From contig CAYROO010000006.1 in NCBI GenBank assembly GCA_964425915.1, positions 76,976 through 140,975 of the forward strand: 64,000 bases of DNA, given 5' to 3'. Below the pieces are notes generated by a model, which saw only the letters and a program-made list of their open reading frames with translations, searched no databases and was not told the origin of the DNA. This DNA is from Polycyclovorans sp964425915. Its GTDB lineage: Bacteria > Pseudomonadota > Gammaproteobacteria > Nevskiales > Nevskiaceae. Positions within the stretch are counted from its first letter, which is position 1, and every line of letters starts with the position of its first letter. Positions 26,144-34,668 of this stretch are shown in pieces. A program made the translations under genes and the position numbers.

Positions 26144-27027
26144 ACCTTTGCGGCTGTCGAGGACAGGACTGCGGGATCGCCGCCAAGTTGACGCGCCTGC
26201 ACCAGCGCGGCCGAGGCCGCGGAACGACAGCCGAGCTCAGCCAGTACGTAGGCCAGGTTGTTGTAGCCGCCGGCACTAGGCCCTTGCAGCACCGCGCGCT
26301 CAAAGGCCGCCGCCGCTTGCGGGAGATCGCCACTGGCGTACAGGGCGTTCCCGTGGGCCAGCCAGGCGCCAGGGTGCGCCGGCCAGCGCGCGACTGCCGC
26401 CGCACTGGCGGCCCGCTCGGCCGCCACATTGCCAACGCGCGACCATACCGCGACGGTCTGCAACCAGTCGTCGACAGTGGCCCAGGCCGGCGGCATTGAG
26501 GGCTGATGAACGGTGAACGCCCAACCGTCCCAGCTGCGCAGAAACCGTCGGCTGTCCATCACCTCGCGTGCGGTGGTGCCGGATCGCAGGATCACCGTAT
26601 CCGCAATCGGGTCCAAACCCACCACCACGGCGTAATGCCAAACCGGCCAGCGCCGCAGGCCAAGGTTCTGTAACACCAGCACGGGCGCGCCGGCACGCAG
26701 CGCGGCGCGCAAGCCCTCAAGGTCAGGTGGAATCGCCACCGGCACGCGTCCATGGCGGCGCGCTGTTGCGCGCATTTCAGCCTGCAGGCTGCCGCGGCGA
26801 TCAGGCACGAACACTTCCGGGGTCAGGGCGGCCGGCGCCACCGCGATCCCACTGGCCTGCAGCACGGTAGCCAGAGCCGCCGGCCCGCATTGAAACTCGG
26901 CTTGCGGGTGGAACGGCACGCCGGCCAGTTCGACTGGCGCCTCGCCTGCCTGTAAGGCGGTCACAGGGCGGCCGGCACACCCTGCCAGCAGCAGGGCGAT
27001 CGCCGCCAGTGACAGCCGGCCGATCAA
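26113..27027 (-). CDS. PA2778-family C39-like cysteine peptidase lipoprotein with TPR
   Basis: 304 residues. Signal peptide with lipobox LLLAGC (Cys17). Papain/C39-like domain ~35-175 with the nucleophile in QCGPAALATVL (Cys47), His131 in VWHYAVVVG and an Asp near 139-143. C-terminal TPR-like region (AHPGAWLAHGNALYASGDL, GYNNLAYVLAELG). It is paired with a PA2779-like membrane protein, as in Pseudomonas PA2778-PA2779. The start overlaps the PA2779-like stop. Physiological substrate unknown. The last 31 bp overlap queG on the other strand. Confidence 0.88.
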   Translation of the reverse strand: MIGRLSLAAIALLLAGCAGRPVTALQAGEAPVELAGVPFHPQAEFQCGPAALATVLQASGIAVAPAALTPEVFVPDRRGSLQAEMRATARRHGRVPVAIPPDLEGLRAALRAGAPVLVLQNLGLRRWPVWHYAVVVGLDPIADTVILRSGTTAREVMDSRRFLRSWDGWAFTVHQPSMPPAWATVDDWLQTVAVWSRVGNVAAERAASAAAVARWPAHPGAWLAHGNALYASGDLPQAAAAFERAVLQGPSAGGYNNLAYVLAELGCRSAASAALVQARQLGGDPAVLSSTAAKVQAASSSCRR

Positions 27028-27401
27028 ATGGCGTTAAAGATATTGATCACGCCCACCAGCTCCAGCACCAGCAGCACCACGAACAGAATGCCCAGGGCGG
27101 CAGCCAGTCCACCGGCCGGGGCCTCTTCGATATGGGCCGCAAGCTGCTGCAACTCGGTATCGCTGAGGTGCGCCAGCCGCGCCTCGACCGTCTCGGGCGC
27201 CACGCCCCAGGCGCTCAGCTGGGCACGAACCTCCTTGGCCTCCAGGGCAAGCTGTACCGTGGCACGGGCACTGTCTGCCGCGCCTGCCTGCAGCAGGGCA
27301 TCGGTCCCGATCATGGACGCCTGCACCGGCTGGAACAGGCCCAAAAACAGGAAGGCGAGCGCGGTGAGCTGCGCGACGAGGGAACGAAAAGCCGATTTCA
27401 T
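27024..27401 (-). CDS. PA2779-family membrane protein
   Basis: 125 residues: an N-terminal signal or anchor (LTALAFLFLGLFQPVQA), a helical charged middle (LEAKEVRAQLSAWGVAPETVEARLAHL in parts) and a C-terminal membrane helix (ALGILFVVLLVLELVGVINI). This layout matches the PA2779 family, always beside a PA2778-type peptidase. It may be that peptidase's substrate or membrane partner, which is inference from pairing alone. Begins 17 nt after the pgi stop. Confidence 0.85.
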   Translation of the reverse strand: MKSAFRSLVAQLTALAFLFLGLFQPVQASMIGTDALLQAGAADSARATVQLALEAKEVRAQLSAWGVAPETVEARLAHLSDTELQQLAAHIEEAPAGGLAAALGILFVVLLVLELVGVINIFNAI

Positions 27402-27418
27402 AACGATCTCCAGAGACC

Positions 27419-29089
27419 TCAGTCAACATTGGACGGGCGGTGGTTGCCATCACGCACGTGGCGTGCCAGCGCCCGCGTCGATGGGTCAAGTGTGCCATCG
27501 TCGCCGCCTTCCAGCGCGGACAGTACCGTTCGGGCCAGTTGCTTGCCGAGTTCGACCCCCCATTGATCGAAGGCATTGATGTTCCACAGCACCGACAGCG
27601 CAAACGTTCGGTGCTCGTAGAGTGCCATCAGGGCGCCCAGGTGCCAGGCGTCCAGTCGATCCAGCAGTAACGTCGAACTGGGCCGGTTGCCAGCGAACAC
27701 CCGATGTGGCACGGCAGCCGACAACGCGGGTTCCCGCAACCCCTGCGCGCTGAGCTCGGAGCGCACCGTATCGGCATCCCGCCCGCGCATCAGCGCAGCG
27801 CTCTGCGCCAGGCAATTGGCCACCAGTAGGCGATGCTGGTCATGCGCCTCATGGCCGGCGTCCACCGACAGGATGAAGTCCACCGGGTGCACCTGCGAGC
27901 CCTGATGCAGCATCTGGAAGAACGCGTGCTGGCTGTTCGTGCCGACATCGCCCCAAAGCACCGGCGTGGTGGCTCGCACCACCGGGCGTCCGTTCCGCTG
28001 CACGCCCTTGCCGTTGGACTCCATCTCCAATTGCTGTAGCCAGGCGACGAAACGCTCCAAGGCCTGGGCATACGGCGCGATCACCTGCGACCCGCAACCC
28101 AGCAGATTGTGGTTCCAGACTGCCAACAGCGCCATGATCACCGGCAGGTTCTCGGCCATCGGTGCTTCGATGAAGTGGCGATCCATCGCACGCGCGCCCG
28201 CCAGCAGTGCGCGGAACCGATCGGGTCCGATGGCCAGCATCACCGACAGGCCGACTGCGCTCCATACCGAGTAGCGCCCGCCGACCCAGTCCCAGAACCG
28301 GAACATGTTGTCGGGATGGATCCCGAAAGCCGTCACCGCCTCGGCATTGGTCGACACGGCGACAAAGTGATCGGCAATGGCCTCCTCCGGCAGCGACGCC
28401 CGCAGCCAGGCCCGGGCGGCACGAGCGTTGGCCATGGTCTCCTGCGTGGTGAAGGTCTTGCTGGTGACAATGAACAGGCAGCGATCGGGATCCAGGCCCC
28501 GCAACACGTCGAATCGCTGACGCGCGTCGACATTGGCGATGAAATGGGTCCGCGGTCCGTCCGCCTCGGCTTGCAGCGCCTCGCAGACCATGCGGGGCCC
28601 TAGATCCGAGCCACCGATACCGATATTGACGACGTCTGTGATGGGCTCCCCACGATGGCCACGCCAGCGACCCTGCCGCACCGCGGTGGCGAACCGGGTC
28701 ATCTGCTCCAACACCCCCTCCACCTCGGCCCCAACCAGAGCGCCGTCGACGGCAAAACCGTCGGCAACCGTGGCCCGTAGTGCCATGTGCAGTGCGGCGC
28801 GGTCCTCGGTGAGGTTGAGCCGCTCACCCTGGTAAAGGCGGCGAGCGGCCTCCGGCAGGCGCGCAGCCTCGGCAAGATCGAGCAAGGCGCCAAAGATGGC
28901 AGGGTCAAGGCGCTGTTTGCTGAAGTCGAGGTGGCAGCCCGGGCCGGCGCGACAGAAGCGTGCGGCGCGGTCGGGATCGGTTCGGAACAGATCGCGCAAA
29001 TCGGGCGCCTGCGTCGCCAGTTGCGCCAGCGTCTGCCAGGCGGCTTCCAGCGCAGCGCCGGCCGCAGGATCTTCATCTGATTGCGTCAT
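27419..29089 (-). CDS. pgi: Glucose-6-phosphate isomerase
   Basis: Interconverts glucose-6-phosphate and fructose-6-phosphate. 556 residues, normal. Signature stretches: NIGIGGSDLGPRMVCEAL, VTSKTFTTQETMANA, FWDWVGGRYSVWSAVGLS, FHQG-equivalent MLHQGSQVHPVDF, and the C-terminal FDQWGVELGKQLA with the conserved Lys. Apparently co-directional with, and about 68 nt downstream of, the oxygenase gene. Confidence 0.96.
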   Translation of the reverse strand: MTQSDEDPAAGAALEAAWQTLAQLATQAPDLRDLFRTDPDRAARFCRAGPGCHLDFSKQRLDPAIFGALLDLAEAARLPEAARRLYQGERLNLTEDRAALHMALRATVADGFAVDGALVGAEVEGVLEQMTRFATAVRQGRWRGHRGEPITDVVNIGIGGSDLGPRMVCEALQAEADGPRTHFIANVDARQRFDVLRGLDPDRCLFIVTSKTFTTQETMANARAARAWLRASLPEEAIADHFVAVSTNAEAVTAFGIHPDNMFRFWDWVGGRYSVWSAVGLSVMLAIGPDRFRALLAGARAMDRHFIEAPMAENLPVIMALLAVWNHNLLGCGSQVIAPYAQALERFVAWLQQLEMESNGKGVQRNGRPVVRATTPVLWGDVGTNSQHAFFQMLHQGSQVHPVDFILSVDAGHEAHDQHRLLVANCLAQSAALMRGRDADTVRSELSAQGLREPALSAAVPHRVFAGNRPSSTLLLDRLDAWHLGALMALYEHRTFALSVLWNINAFDQWGVELGKQLARTVLSALEGGDDGTLDPSTRALARHVRDGNHRPSNVD

Positions 29090-29157
29090 GGCGTCACATT
29101 AGCCCGGATGGCCCGGTGATCGCCAACCCCCGCGGCCTCCATGCCGGCGATGGGCCG

Positions 29158-29772
29158 TCAGCGCAGGTCGTAGTTGAAGCTCACGCTCACCCGCAGCGCG
29201 TCGATCCGACTGGCCGGCACCTCATGGCGCAGCCAACTCTCGAACAGGATCACCTGCCCGGCACGCGGCTTGACGCTGACATGCGCCTGCTGGCGGGCGT
29301 CCGCGCGACGCGGGGGCGATGCCATCATGCGACTGAGACGCGGGTCCTCGAACTTCAGCGGACTGGCGCCGGCCGGCGTCTGCACATAGTAGGTCCCGCT
29401 GATCACCGCGTTGGGGTGCAAATGGAAGCTGTGGGCGCAGCCGCGCGGCATCAGGTTGATCCAGCAGTCGGTCATCGCCAACTCGCGCCCGTCCAGCGCC
29501 CACTCCAGCGCCACTGCAAAACGCCGAACATGACGGTCGATGCGCCGCCGCAACAGGTCGAAAGTGGAGGAGAAGCGATGCAACTGGTCCATCGAGCCGT
29601 AGCTGGTGTAACCGCCAGGGTAACTCTGTTCCGACCAGCGCCGCCCGGCCTGATCGAAGGCTTCAATCTTTTCGCAGTCCTCCAGCAGCTCGGCGTTGAA
29701 CGCCTGCGTGCCCCGGCTGATCAGGGGCGCCTGGTAGATCGGTGTGGCGAAATGGTGCTGGAGAGTGGCCAT
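29158..29772 (-). CDS. Putative 2-oxoglutarate/Fe(II) oxygenase (TIGR02466 type)
   Basis: 204 residues with the layout of the TIGR02466 putative dioxygenases: FATPIY at the N-terminus, WINLMPRGCAHSFHLHPNAV with metal-site His residues (~110-118), SGTYYVQTP, and a C-terminal RHEVPASRIDALRVSVSFN supplying the second His and the 2OG-binding Arg. Substrate unknown. The ATG at 29772 follows immediately after the U-run of the pan terminator, with no visible ribosome site. Confidence 0.82.
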   Translation of the reverse strand: MATLQHHFATPIYQAPLISRGTQAFNAELLEDCEKIEAFDQAGRRWSEQSYPGGYTSYGSMDQLHRFSSTFDLLRRRIDRHVRRFAVALEWALDGRELAMTDCWINLMPRGCAHSFHLHPNAVISGTYYVQTPAGASPLKFEDPRLSRMMASPPRRADARQQAHVSVKPRAGQVILFESWLRHEVPASRIDALRVSVSFNYDLR

Positions 29773-29773
29773 G

Positions 29774-29805
29774 AAAAAGCCCGCAGCCGTTGACCGACTG
29801 CGGGC
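29774..29805 (-). terminator. Intrinsic terminator after panD
   Basis: Minus strand GCCCGCAG / CTGCGGGC, 11-nt loop, then TTTTTC. It ends the pan operon 16 nt after the panD stop. The T-run abuts the start codon of the oxygenase gene, so read-through transcripts would present that ATG next to a stable hairpin. Confidence 0.85.
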
Positions 29806-29820
29806 CCGGTCGGGCGGCGC

Positions 29821-30204
29821 TCAGGCCGCCTTCTGTACCGGAATGGTGTTGGCGGTGCGCGCGACGCGGTTTTCGTCGGTGCAGTAGACCAGCCGCGGCT
29901 TGTACGCACGCGCTGCCGCATCATCCATGCTGGCGTAGGCCGCGATGATCACGCGATCACCGACACGCGCCTTGTGAGCGGCGGCGCCATTCACTGAAAT
30001 CACGCCCGACCCTTCATCGGCACGAATGGCATAGGTGGTGAAGCGTTCGCCATTGGTGATGTTGTAGATGTCGATCTGCTCGAACTCCAGAATCCCGGCG
30101 AGATCCAGCAACTTGCCGTCGATGGCACAGGAACCGTCGTAGTCGAGTTCGGCGTGGGTGACGCGGGCACGATGCAACTTGCACTTGAGCATGTTCAATT
30201 GCAT
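29821..30204 (-). CDS. panD: Aspartate 1-decarboxylase
   Basis: Pyruvoyl enzyme making beta-alanine for pantothenate. 127 residues. Self-cleavage occurs at Gly24-Ser25 in DYDGSCAID; Lys9 and the following YNITNGERFTTY, GEGSGVISVNGAAAH-like and VIIAAYA regions are present. Start at ATG 30204 is chosen because GAGG is 10 nt ahead; the ATG at 30192 has none. An upstream in-frame Met (30258) falls in a repeat and is not used. Separated from panC by 203 nt, unlike panC-panB. Confidence 0.94.
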   Translation of the reverse strand: MQLNMLKCKLHRARVTHAELDYDGSCAIDGKLLDLAGILEFEQIDIYNITNGERFTTYAIRADEGSGVISVNGAAAHKARVGDRVIIAAYASMDDAAARAYKPRLVYCTDENRVARTANTIPVQKAA

Positions 30205-30235
30205 TGCAGGAAACCTCGAGATGTCGGTGCGCAAG

Positions 30236-30261
30236 GGGTGGCCCACTAAGACATACACCCG
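30236..30261. repeat. 26-bp direct repeat, copy 1
   Basis: Begins GGGTGGCCCACTAAGACAT and ends CACCCG. Ends GGGTG and CACCC are mutually inverted, so each copy can form a hairpin. One mismatch (A for G at position 19) against copy 2; the copies are offset by 49 bp. Confidence 0.8.
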
Positions 30262-30284
30262 GTCACGCGGCAGTTTTCGATGCT

Positions 30285-30310
30285 GGGTGGCCCACTAAGA
30301 CATGCACCCG
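30285..30310. repeat. 26-bp direct repeat, copy 2
   Basis: Same 26-bp unit as 30236-30261 with one mismatch, separated from it by 23 bp. Spacing and terminal dyads resemble transposase or regulator sites, but no transposase gene is near. Confidence 0.8.
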
Positions 30311-30407
30311 TTTCCGTGACACTGATCACGGCTCCGCAAGGGGAATGGAGTTTAGTCGATTCCGCCCCGCGCGCAAACCTTTCCTGACCGCCTGTTCAGG
30401 CCGTTGG

Positions 30408-31256
30408 TCACTCCAGATCCACCGCCAGATTGTCGATCAGCCGCGTGTCCCCCAGAAACGCGGCCACCAAGACCACCCATTGCGAGGTCAGCGCCCCTGG
30501 CTGAGACAGGTCTGGACAGCGGATGGCAACATACTGGGGGCGGAAGCCGGACTCGGTCAGGGTGCGGACGGCCTCCCGCTCCAGCACGATGTAATCGCGC
30601 CGCCCAGCCCGCAGTGCTTCGGCCACGCTGTCCAGGGTTTGCTTGATCAGCGGCGCCCGTCGGCGCTGTACGGCGTCCAGGTACTGGTTACGCGAGGACA
30701 GCGCGAGTCCATCTTCGGCGCGGCAGGTGGGCACACCGACAATCGCGACTGGCATCTGCTGATCCGACACCATCTGGCGGATCACGGCCAGCTGCTGGTA
30801 ATCCTTTTCGCCGAAGCAGGCCAGATCAGGCATGACCTGGTGAAACAGCAGGCTGACCACCGTCGCCACGCCGTCGAAATGGCCCGGTCGGCAAGCCCCC
30901 TCCAGTGTCTCCGTGATGTCCGGCACACAGATCTGGGTGACCGGTGCGGCGCCCCGCGGATACATTTCACTCAGCAGCGGGGCATACAGCAGATCGCAGG
31001 GCGCCGTCATCAGCGCTTCGGTATCCGACGCCAGTGTTCGCGGGTAGCGATCGAAATCCTCGCCCGGCCCGAACTGCAGGGGATTGACAAAGACACTGAC
31101 GACCACCCGATCGGCGTGCGCACGTGCCGCACGAACCAGGCTCAGATGGCCTTCATGGAGATTGCCCATGGTGGGCACGAGGGCCACCCGCTCGCCGGCC
31201 TGGCGCCATCCCTGTATCCGCGCCCGCAGCGGCGCCACTGCATGGATGACCTCCAT
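30408..31256 (-). CDS. panC: Pantothenate synthetase
   Basis: ATP-dependent joining of pantoate and beta-alanine. 282 residues. Class I adenylyl-transfer motifs: VPTMGNLHEGHLSLVRAA (HIGH-like), VNPLQFGPGEDF, YPRGAAPVT, FGEKDYQQLAVIRQM and the KMSKS-like LALSSRNQYL. Begins 5 nt after the panB stop, so the two are co-translated. Confidence 0.96.
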   Translation of the reverse strand: MEVIHAVAPLRARIQGWRQAGERVALVPTMGNLHEGHLSLVRAARAHADRVVVSVFVNPLQFGPGEDFDRYPRTLASDTEALMTAPCDLLYAPLLSEMYPRGAAPVTQICVPDITETLEGACRPGHFDGVATVVSLLFHQVMPDLACFGEKDYQQLAVIRQMVSDQQMPVAIVGVPTCRAEDGLALSSRNQYLDAVQRRRAPLIKQTLDSVAEALRAGRRDYIVLEREAVRTLTESGFRPQYVAIRCPDLSQPGALTSQWVVLVAAFLGDTRLIDNLAVDLE

Positions 31257-31261
31257 GGCGG

Positions 31262-32080
31262 TCAGAAGCAGTGTTCGGGGGCGGGATAACGGCCATCCTT
31301 GACCTCTTCGACGTAGGCGCGAATCGCCGCCTCGATGTCGCGTCCGTCGGTCATGTAGGGCTTGGCAAAACGCGGGCGTCGCCCCAAGGTCACCATCGGC
31401 GAAATATTGAGCAGGTCGTGCAGCACCAGAATCTGGCCGTGGACCCCGGCACCCGCACCGATTCCGATCACCGGCACCGTCGACGCCTCAGCAATGCGCG
31501 CGCCAAGCGCTGCGGGCACGCACTCCAGCAACAGCAGGTCGGCACCGGCCTCCACCAGCACGCGTGCGTCCTGCATCATCGCCTCGGCCTGGGCCTCATC
31601 GCGCCCCTGCACCTTGAACGTACCCATCTTGTGGACAAACTGGGGCCGCAGACCAAGGTGCGCGCACACCGGCACCCCGCGCACCGCCAGATACTCGACG
31701 ATTGAGGCCTGCTCCCGCCCCCCTTCCAGCTTCACCATCTTGGCGCCGCCTTCCTGCATCAGCTGGAGGCTGGCATCAAGGGCGCGTTCCAGGGTGGCGT
31801 AGGACAGAAACGGCAGGTCTGCCACCAGGAACGCCCGCTTGAGATGGGGGGCCACACAGCGACTGTGATAGGCGATATCCGCGACCGTCACCGCCGTAGT
31901 GGTGGACTGACCGTGAAGCACCATGCCCAGCGAGTCACCGACCAACACCAGGTCGACCCCGGCGCGGTCCTCGACCAGGGCGAAGCTGGCGTCGTAGCAG
32001 GTCAGGCAGGCAATCCGCTCGCCCTGCTCCCGCATGCGGCGCAACTGGGCAACATTGACGGGCGTCGGGGCGTCGGTCAT
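31262..32080 (-). CDS. panB: 3-methyl-2-oxobutanoate hydroxymethyltransferase
   Basis: First step of pantoate synthesis. 272 residues, TIM-barrel. Seen: CLTCYDASFALVEDRAGVD, VGDSLGMVLHGQSTTTAV (metal-binding Asp), VKLEGGREQASIVEYL, AHLGLRPQFVHKMGTFKVQGR in parts, and ECVPAALGARI (catalytic Glu). Upstream neighbour is the deoxynucleoside kinase, 24 nt away. Confidence 0.96.
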   Translation of the reverse strand: MTDAPTPVNVAQLRRMREQGERIACLTCYDASFALVEDRAGVDLVLVGDSLGMVLHGQSTTTAVTVADIAYHSRCVAPHLKRAFLVADLPFLSYATLERALDASLQLMQEGGAKMVKLEGGREQASIVEYLAVRGVPVCAHLGLRPQFVHKMGTFKVQGRDEAQAEAMMQDARVLVEAGADLLLLECVPAALGARIAEASTVPVIGIGAGAGVHGQILVLHDLLNISPMVTLGRRPRFAKPYMTDGRDIEAAIRAYVEEVKDGRYPAPEHCF

Positions 32081-32104
32081 GGCGTCTACTCTTGGGGCGG
32101 ACCG

Positions 32105-32743
32105 CTATTGTGCCGGGTTTAACAGGGCGCTGACCGGCAACCGCGAGCGCGCCGGCGGTGATGCCAGCGCAGCCAGCAGCGCATCCAGATCGTCCGCCTG
32201 ATGCGCCGGATCCATACGCGTAGTGTCCACCTCGATCACCGGCGCCGCGGCATAGTCGCGGAAGAAGCGGTCGTAATGCTCGATCAAACGCAGCAGGTAG
32301 TCGGGCGACAGGCTGCGCTCGTAGTCGCGATCGCGACGTGCGATGCGCCCCATCAACACCGGCACCGGCGCCTGCAACAGGATGACCCGGTCGGGCACCG
32401 GCAGCCCCCAGGCCAGTCGCGCGAACACCTGCTCATACAGGGCGAAGTCAGCTCGGGTCAGCGTCAGCTCGGCGAACAGGCGGTCCTTGTCAAACAGGAA
32501 ATCGGCGACACACCCCTGGGCGAACAGACTGTGCTGGCGCAGCGCCTCCGCCTGGCCCGCGCGCTGCAACAGGAAACTCAACTGTGCCGAAAAGGCCGCC
32601 TGGGCGCCCTCCCGATAGAACCGCGGCAGGAAGGGATTATCCTGCGGTCGCTCCAGCAACAGATCTGCGCCCAGTCGGGCGGCGAGCACCGGCGCCAGGG
32701 TAGTCTTGCCAACGCCGATCGGGCCTTCGATGACGATATACAC
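32105..32743 (-). CDS. Deoxynucleoside kinase family protein
   Basis: 212 residues of the dNK (dCK/dGK) fold: P-loop VIEGPIGVGKTTLAP, ERPQDNPFLPRFY, catalytic-site region DFLFDKDRLFAELTL and the LID RIARRDRDYERSL. Such proteins are conserved between folK and panB in many Gammaproteobacteria; substrate there is not settled, with deoxynucleoside phosphorylation the default guess. It lies 1 nt after the folK stop, fully embedded in a vitamin operon. Confidence 0.87.
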   Translation of the reverse strand: MYIVIEGPIGVGKTTLAPVLAARLGADLLLERPQDNPFLPRFYREGAQAAFSAQLSFLLQRAGQAEALRQHSLFAQGCVADFLFDKDRLFAELTLTRADFALYEQVFARLAWGLPVPDRVILLQAPVPVLMGRIARRDRDYERSLSPDYLLRLIEHYDRFFRDYAAAPVIEVDTTRMDPAHQADDLDALLAALASPPARSRLPVSALLNPAQ

Positions 32744-32744
32744 C

Positions 32745-33239
32745 TCAGGCCTCCCAACGCGGCAGCCCGTGCGGCGCCAGTTGCCGGGCGCGCGCGGCGA
32801 TCAAGCCGATGCCGGGCACCGACAGGGTGGGTGCCAGTGCCGCCCAGGGCACCATGACAAAGCTGCGGTTGCCAGCCTCCGGATGGGGCAGCTGCAGGCT
32901 GGGCAGTCGGCGGCGCTCGCCCTCCACGTGCAGCAGGTCCAGGTCGATGATGCGGGGCCCCCAGCGATCGCCACCGCGCACCCGACCGGCCGATCGCTCC
33001 AGCGCCAGCAGCGCCGTCATCAGCGCCTCGGGGCTGAGGCCGGTGGCCACCGATGCCACCGCATTGCAGTAGTCAGGTTGGCCGGGCGGCCCCAACGGCG
33101 GTGTGCGATAGCGGTCGGAGGCCGCCAGCAGATGGGTCTCGGGCAGCGCGGCGATGGCGTCCAGCGCGGCCTGCAACTGAGCTGCCGGGTCCCCCAGGTT
33201 CGCGCCCAGCCCGATCCAGGCCGTTCGCTGTGCTGCCAC
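32745..33239 (-). CDS. folK: 2-amino-4-hydroxy-6-hydroxymethyldihydropteridine diphosphokinase
   Basis: Pyrophosphoryl transfer from ATP to the pterin in folate synthesis. 164 residues. IGLGANLGDPAAQL at the N-terminus, YCNAVASVATGLSPEALM, the signature GDRWGPRIIDLDLL and LPHPEAGNRSFVMVPWA are all present. Located between pcnB and the nucleoside kinase, the standard gammaproteobacterial order. Confidence 0.96.
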   Translation of the reverse strand: MAAQRTAWIGLGANLGDPAAQLQAALDAIAALPETHLLAASDRYRTPPLGPPGQPDYCNAVASVATGLSPEALMTALLALERSAGRVRGGDRWGPRIIDLDLLHVEGERRRLPSLQLPHPEAGNRSFVMVPWAALAPTLSVPGIGLIAARARQLAPHGLPRWEA

Positions 33240-33245
33240 CCGCGA

Positions 33246-34595
33246 CTACTCCGTCCCAGCCGGCGCGCCACGCCGGTTACGGCCGCCCCGGCGCCGCCGT
33301 CGGCGGCGCGTCGCGGCTTCGGCCGTGTGCTCTTCAGCGCTGTCGTCGGACTCAGACTCGGGCAGGTTGACCTGCGCCTCGGTCCACCACCGCCCGAGCG
33401 CAGGGTCGACTTCGCCGACCTCGCCACGCAACAACAGAAAATCGTACGCCGCGCGGAAGCGTGGGTGCGTCATCAGCCGGCGTGCACGCCCGGGAGACTG
33501 CTGATCAAAGCGCGTCTGCAGCGACCAGATTTCCCGCATCGGCAGCGAAAAGCGCTTGGGAATGGCGATGTGTGCCTGCGCGCGTGCCAGCACCTCGTCA
33601 GCGGCCTGCTGCATGGCCATGGGCGGCGACATGCCCTCGCGCCGCATCAGGGCCTCGAAGCGCGCCCGCACCGGCGGCCACAGCAGGGCGCCGTAGAGAA
33701 AGGCGGGCGACACCGGCAGCTGCTGCTCCAGGCGCTCTGCCGTATTGGCCAGCGCCAGCGACACAAAGTCATCCGCGTGATCGTCGCTGTCGCACAGGCG
33801 GTCGGTCTCCGGGAACAACTGCCCGAACAGTCCGAACGCGGATAGGCTTTCGTAGTTTTCCACTGCCTCGCGCGACTGCAGCAGCTTGATCACCTCGTCG
33901 AACAGGCGCGCCGGCGGGATCTCGCCCAGCAGGTGGGCCAACCGGGGAATCGGCTCGGCGCTGGCAGCCTCAATCTCGAAGCCCAGCTTGTTGGCGATCC
34001 GCACCGCGCGCAGCATGCGCACGGGATCTTCGCGATAGCGGTCCTCGGGCCGCCCGATCAGGCGGATCAGACGCCGCTGCAAGTCATCGAGCCCGCCGCA
34101 GAAGTCGACGATGCTGTAATCGCGGATGTCGTAATAGAGGGCATTGATGGTGAAGTCGCGACGAAAAGCGTCGGTCTCCAGCGTGCCGTATTCGTTGTCC
34201 GAGAGGATGCGCCCGGTCTCGTCGCGCTCGTGACTGTCGCTGATGGCGCCGCGGAAGGTGGTGGTCTCAATCACCTCATCGCCAAAGCGGACATGACAGA
34301 TCACGAAGCGCCTGCCGATCAGCCGGCAGGAACGGAACAGCGGCTTCACCTGCTCCGGATGCGCATTGGTGGCAACGTCGAAATCTTTCGGGGTGATGCC
34401 CGCGAGGATGTCACGGACGCCGCCGCCGACCATATAGGCCTCGTATCCAGCATCCTTGAGCGTGTACAGGGTGCGCAGCGCAGCGGGCGACAAGAGCGAG
34501 CGCGAGATCGGATGCTCGGCGCGCGGAATACGCTTGGGTTCGATGACGAAGACCTCGAATGGCGTCCGGGGCGAGAAGGAAAAACGCCTGGACAT
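33246..34595 (-). CDS. pcnB: Poly(A) polymerase I
   Basis: 449 residues. Nucleotidyltransferase that adds poly(A) tails and promotes RNA decay. Class II head domain: GGGVRDILAGITPKDFDVAT (catalytic Asp pair), RLIGRRFVICHV, RRDFTINALYYDI and the body RLIRLIGRPEDRYREDPVRMLRA in parts. The C-terminal tail is very basic (RRRRRRGGRNRRG), a feature of PAP rather than of the related CCA-adding enzyme. Divergent from the hydrolase gene, 73 bp away. Confidence 0.95.
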   Translation of the reverse strand: MSRRFSFSPRTPFEVFVIEPKRIPRAEHPISRSLLSPAALRTLYTLKDAGYEAYMVGGGVRDILAGITPKDFDVATNAHPEQVKPLFRSCRLIGRRFVICHVRFGDEVIETTTFRGAISDSHERDETGRILSDNEYGTLETDAFRRDFTINALYYDIRDYSIVDFCGGLDDLQRRLIRLIGRPEDRYREDPVRMLRAVRIANKLGFEIEAASAEPIPRLAHLLGEIPPARLFDEVIKLLQSREAVENYESLSAFGLFGQLFPETDRLCDSDDHADDFVSLALANTAERLEQQLPVSPAFLYGALLWPPVRARFEALMRREGMSPPMAMQQAADEVLARAQAHIAIPKRFSLPMREIWSLQTRFDQQSPGRARRLMTHPRFRAAYDFLLLRGEVGEVDPALGRWWTEAQVNLPESESDDSAEEHTAEAATRRRRRRRGGRNRRGAPAGTE

Positions 34596-34668
34596 GGTCC
34601 CGGCGTCGTCGAATGCCTATATTACGCGGCCCCGACGCCCTACGCACGCTGTCCCGTGCCGCCCGATC

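Larger units (their letters stand above)
30205..30407. other. 203-nt panC-panD spacer
   Basis: No gene fits here. It holds the two 26-bp direct repeats, a dyad around 30316-30331 (CCGTGA-N4-TCACGG), and presumably a panD promoter. It is much longer than the other spacers of the pan group. Confidence 0.6.

Noticed and set aside
30205..30258. Longer panD start at 30258 (MYVLVGHPL...)
   Set aside because: It reads one of the 26-bp repeats; GAGG and the family alignment favour 30204.
30236..30310. CRISPR remnant
   Set aside because: Only two copies, one 23-bp spacer and no cas gene in the window.
32105..32743. Thymidylate kinase
   Set aside because: The P-loop could fit, but DKDRLF and RRDRDYE belong to the deoxynucleoside kinase family.
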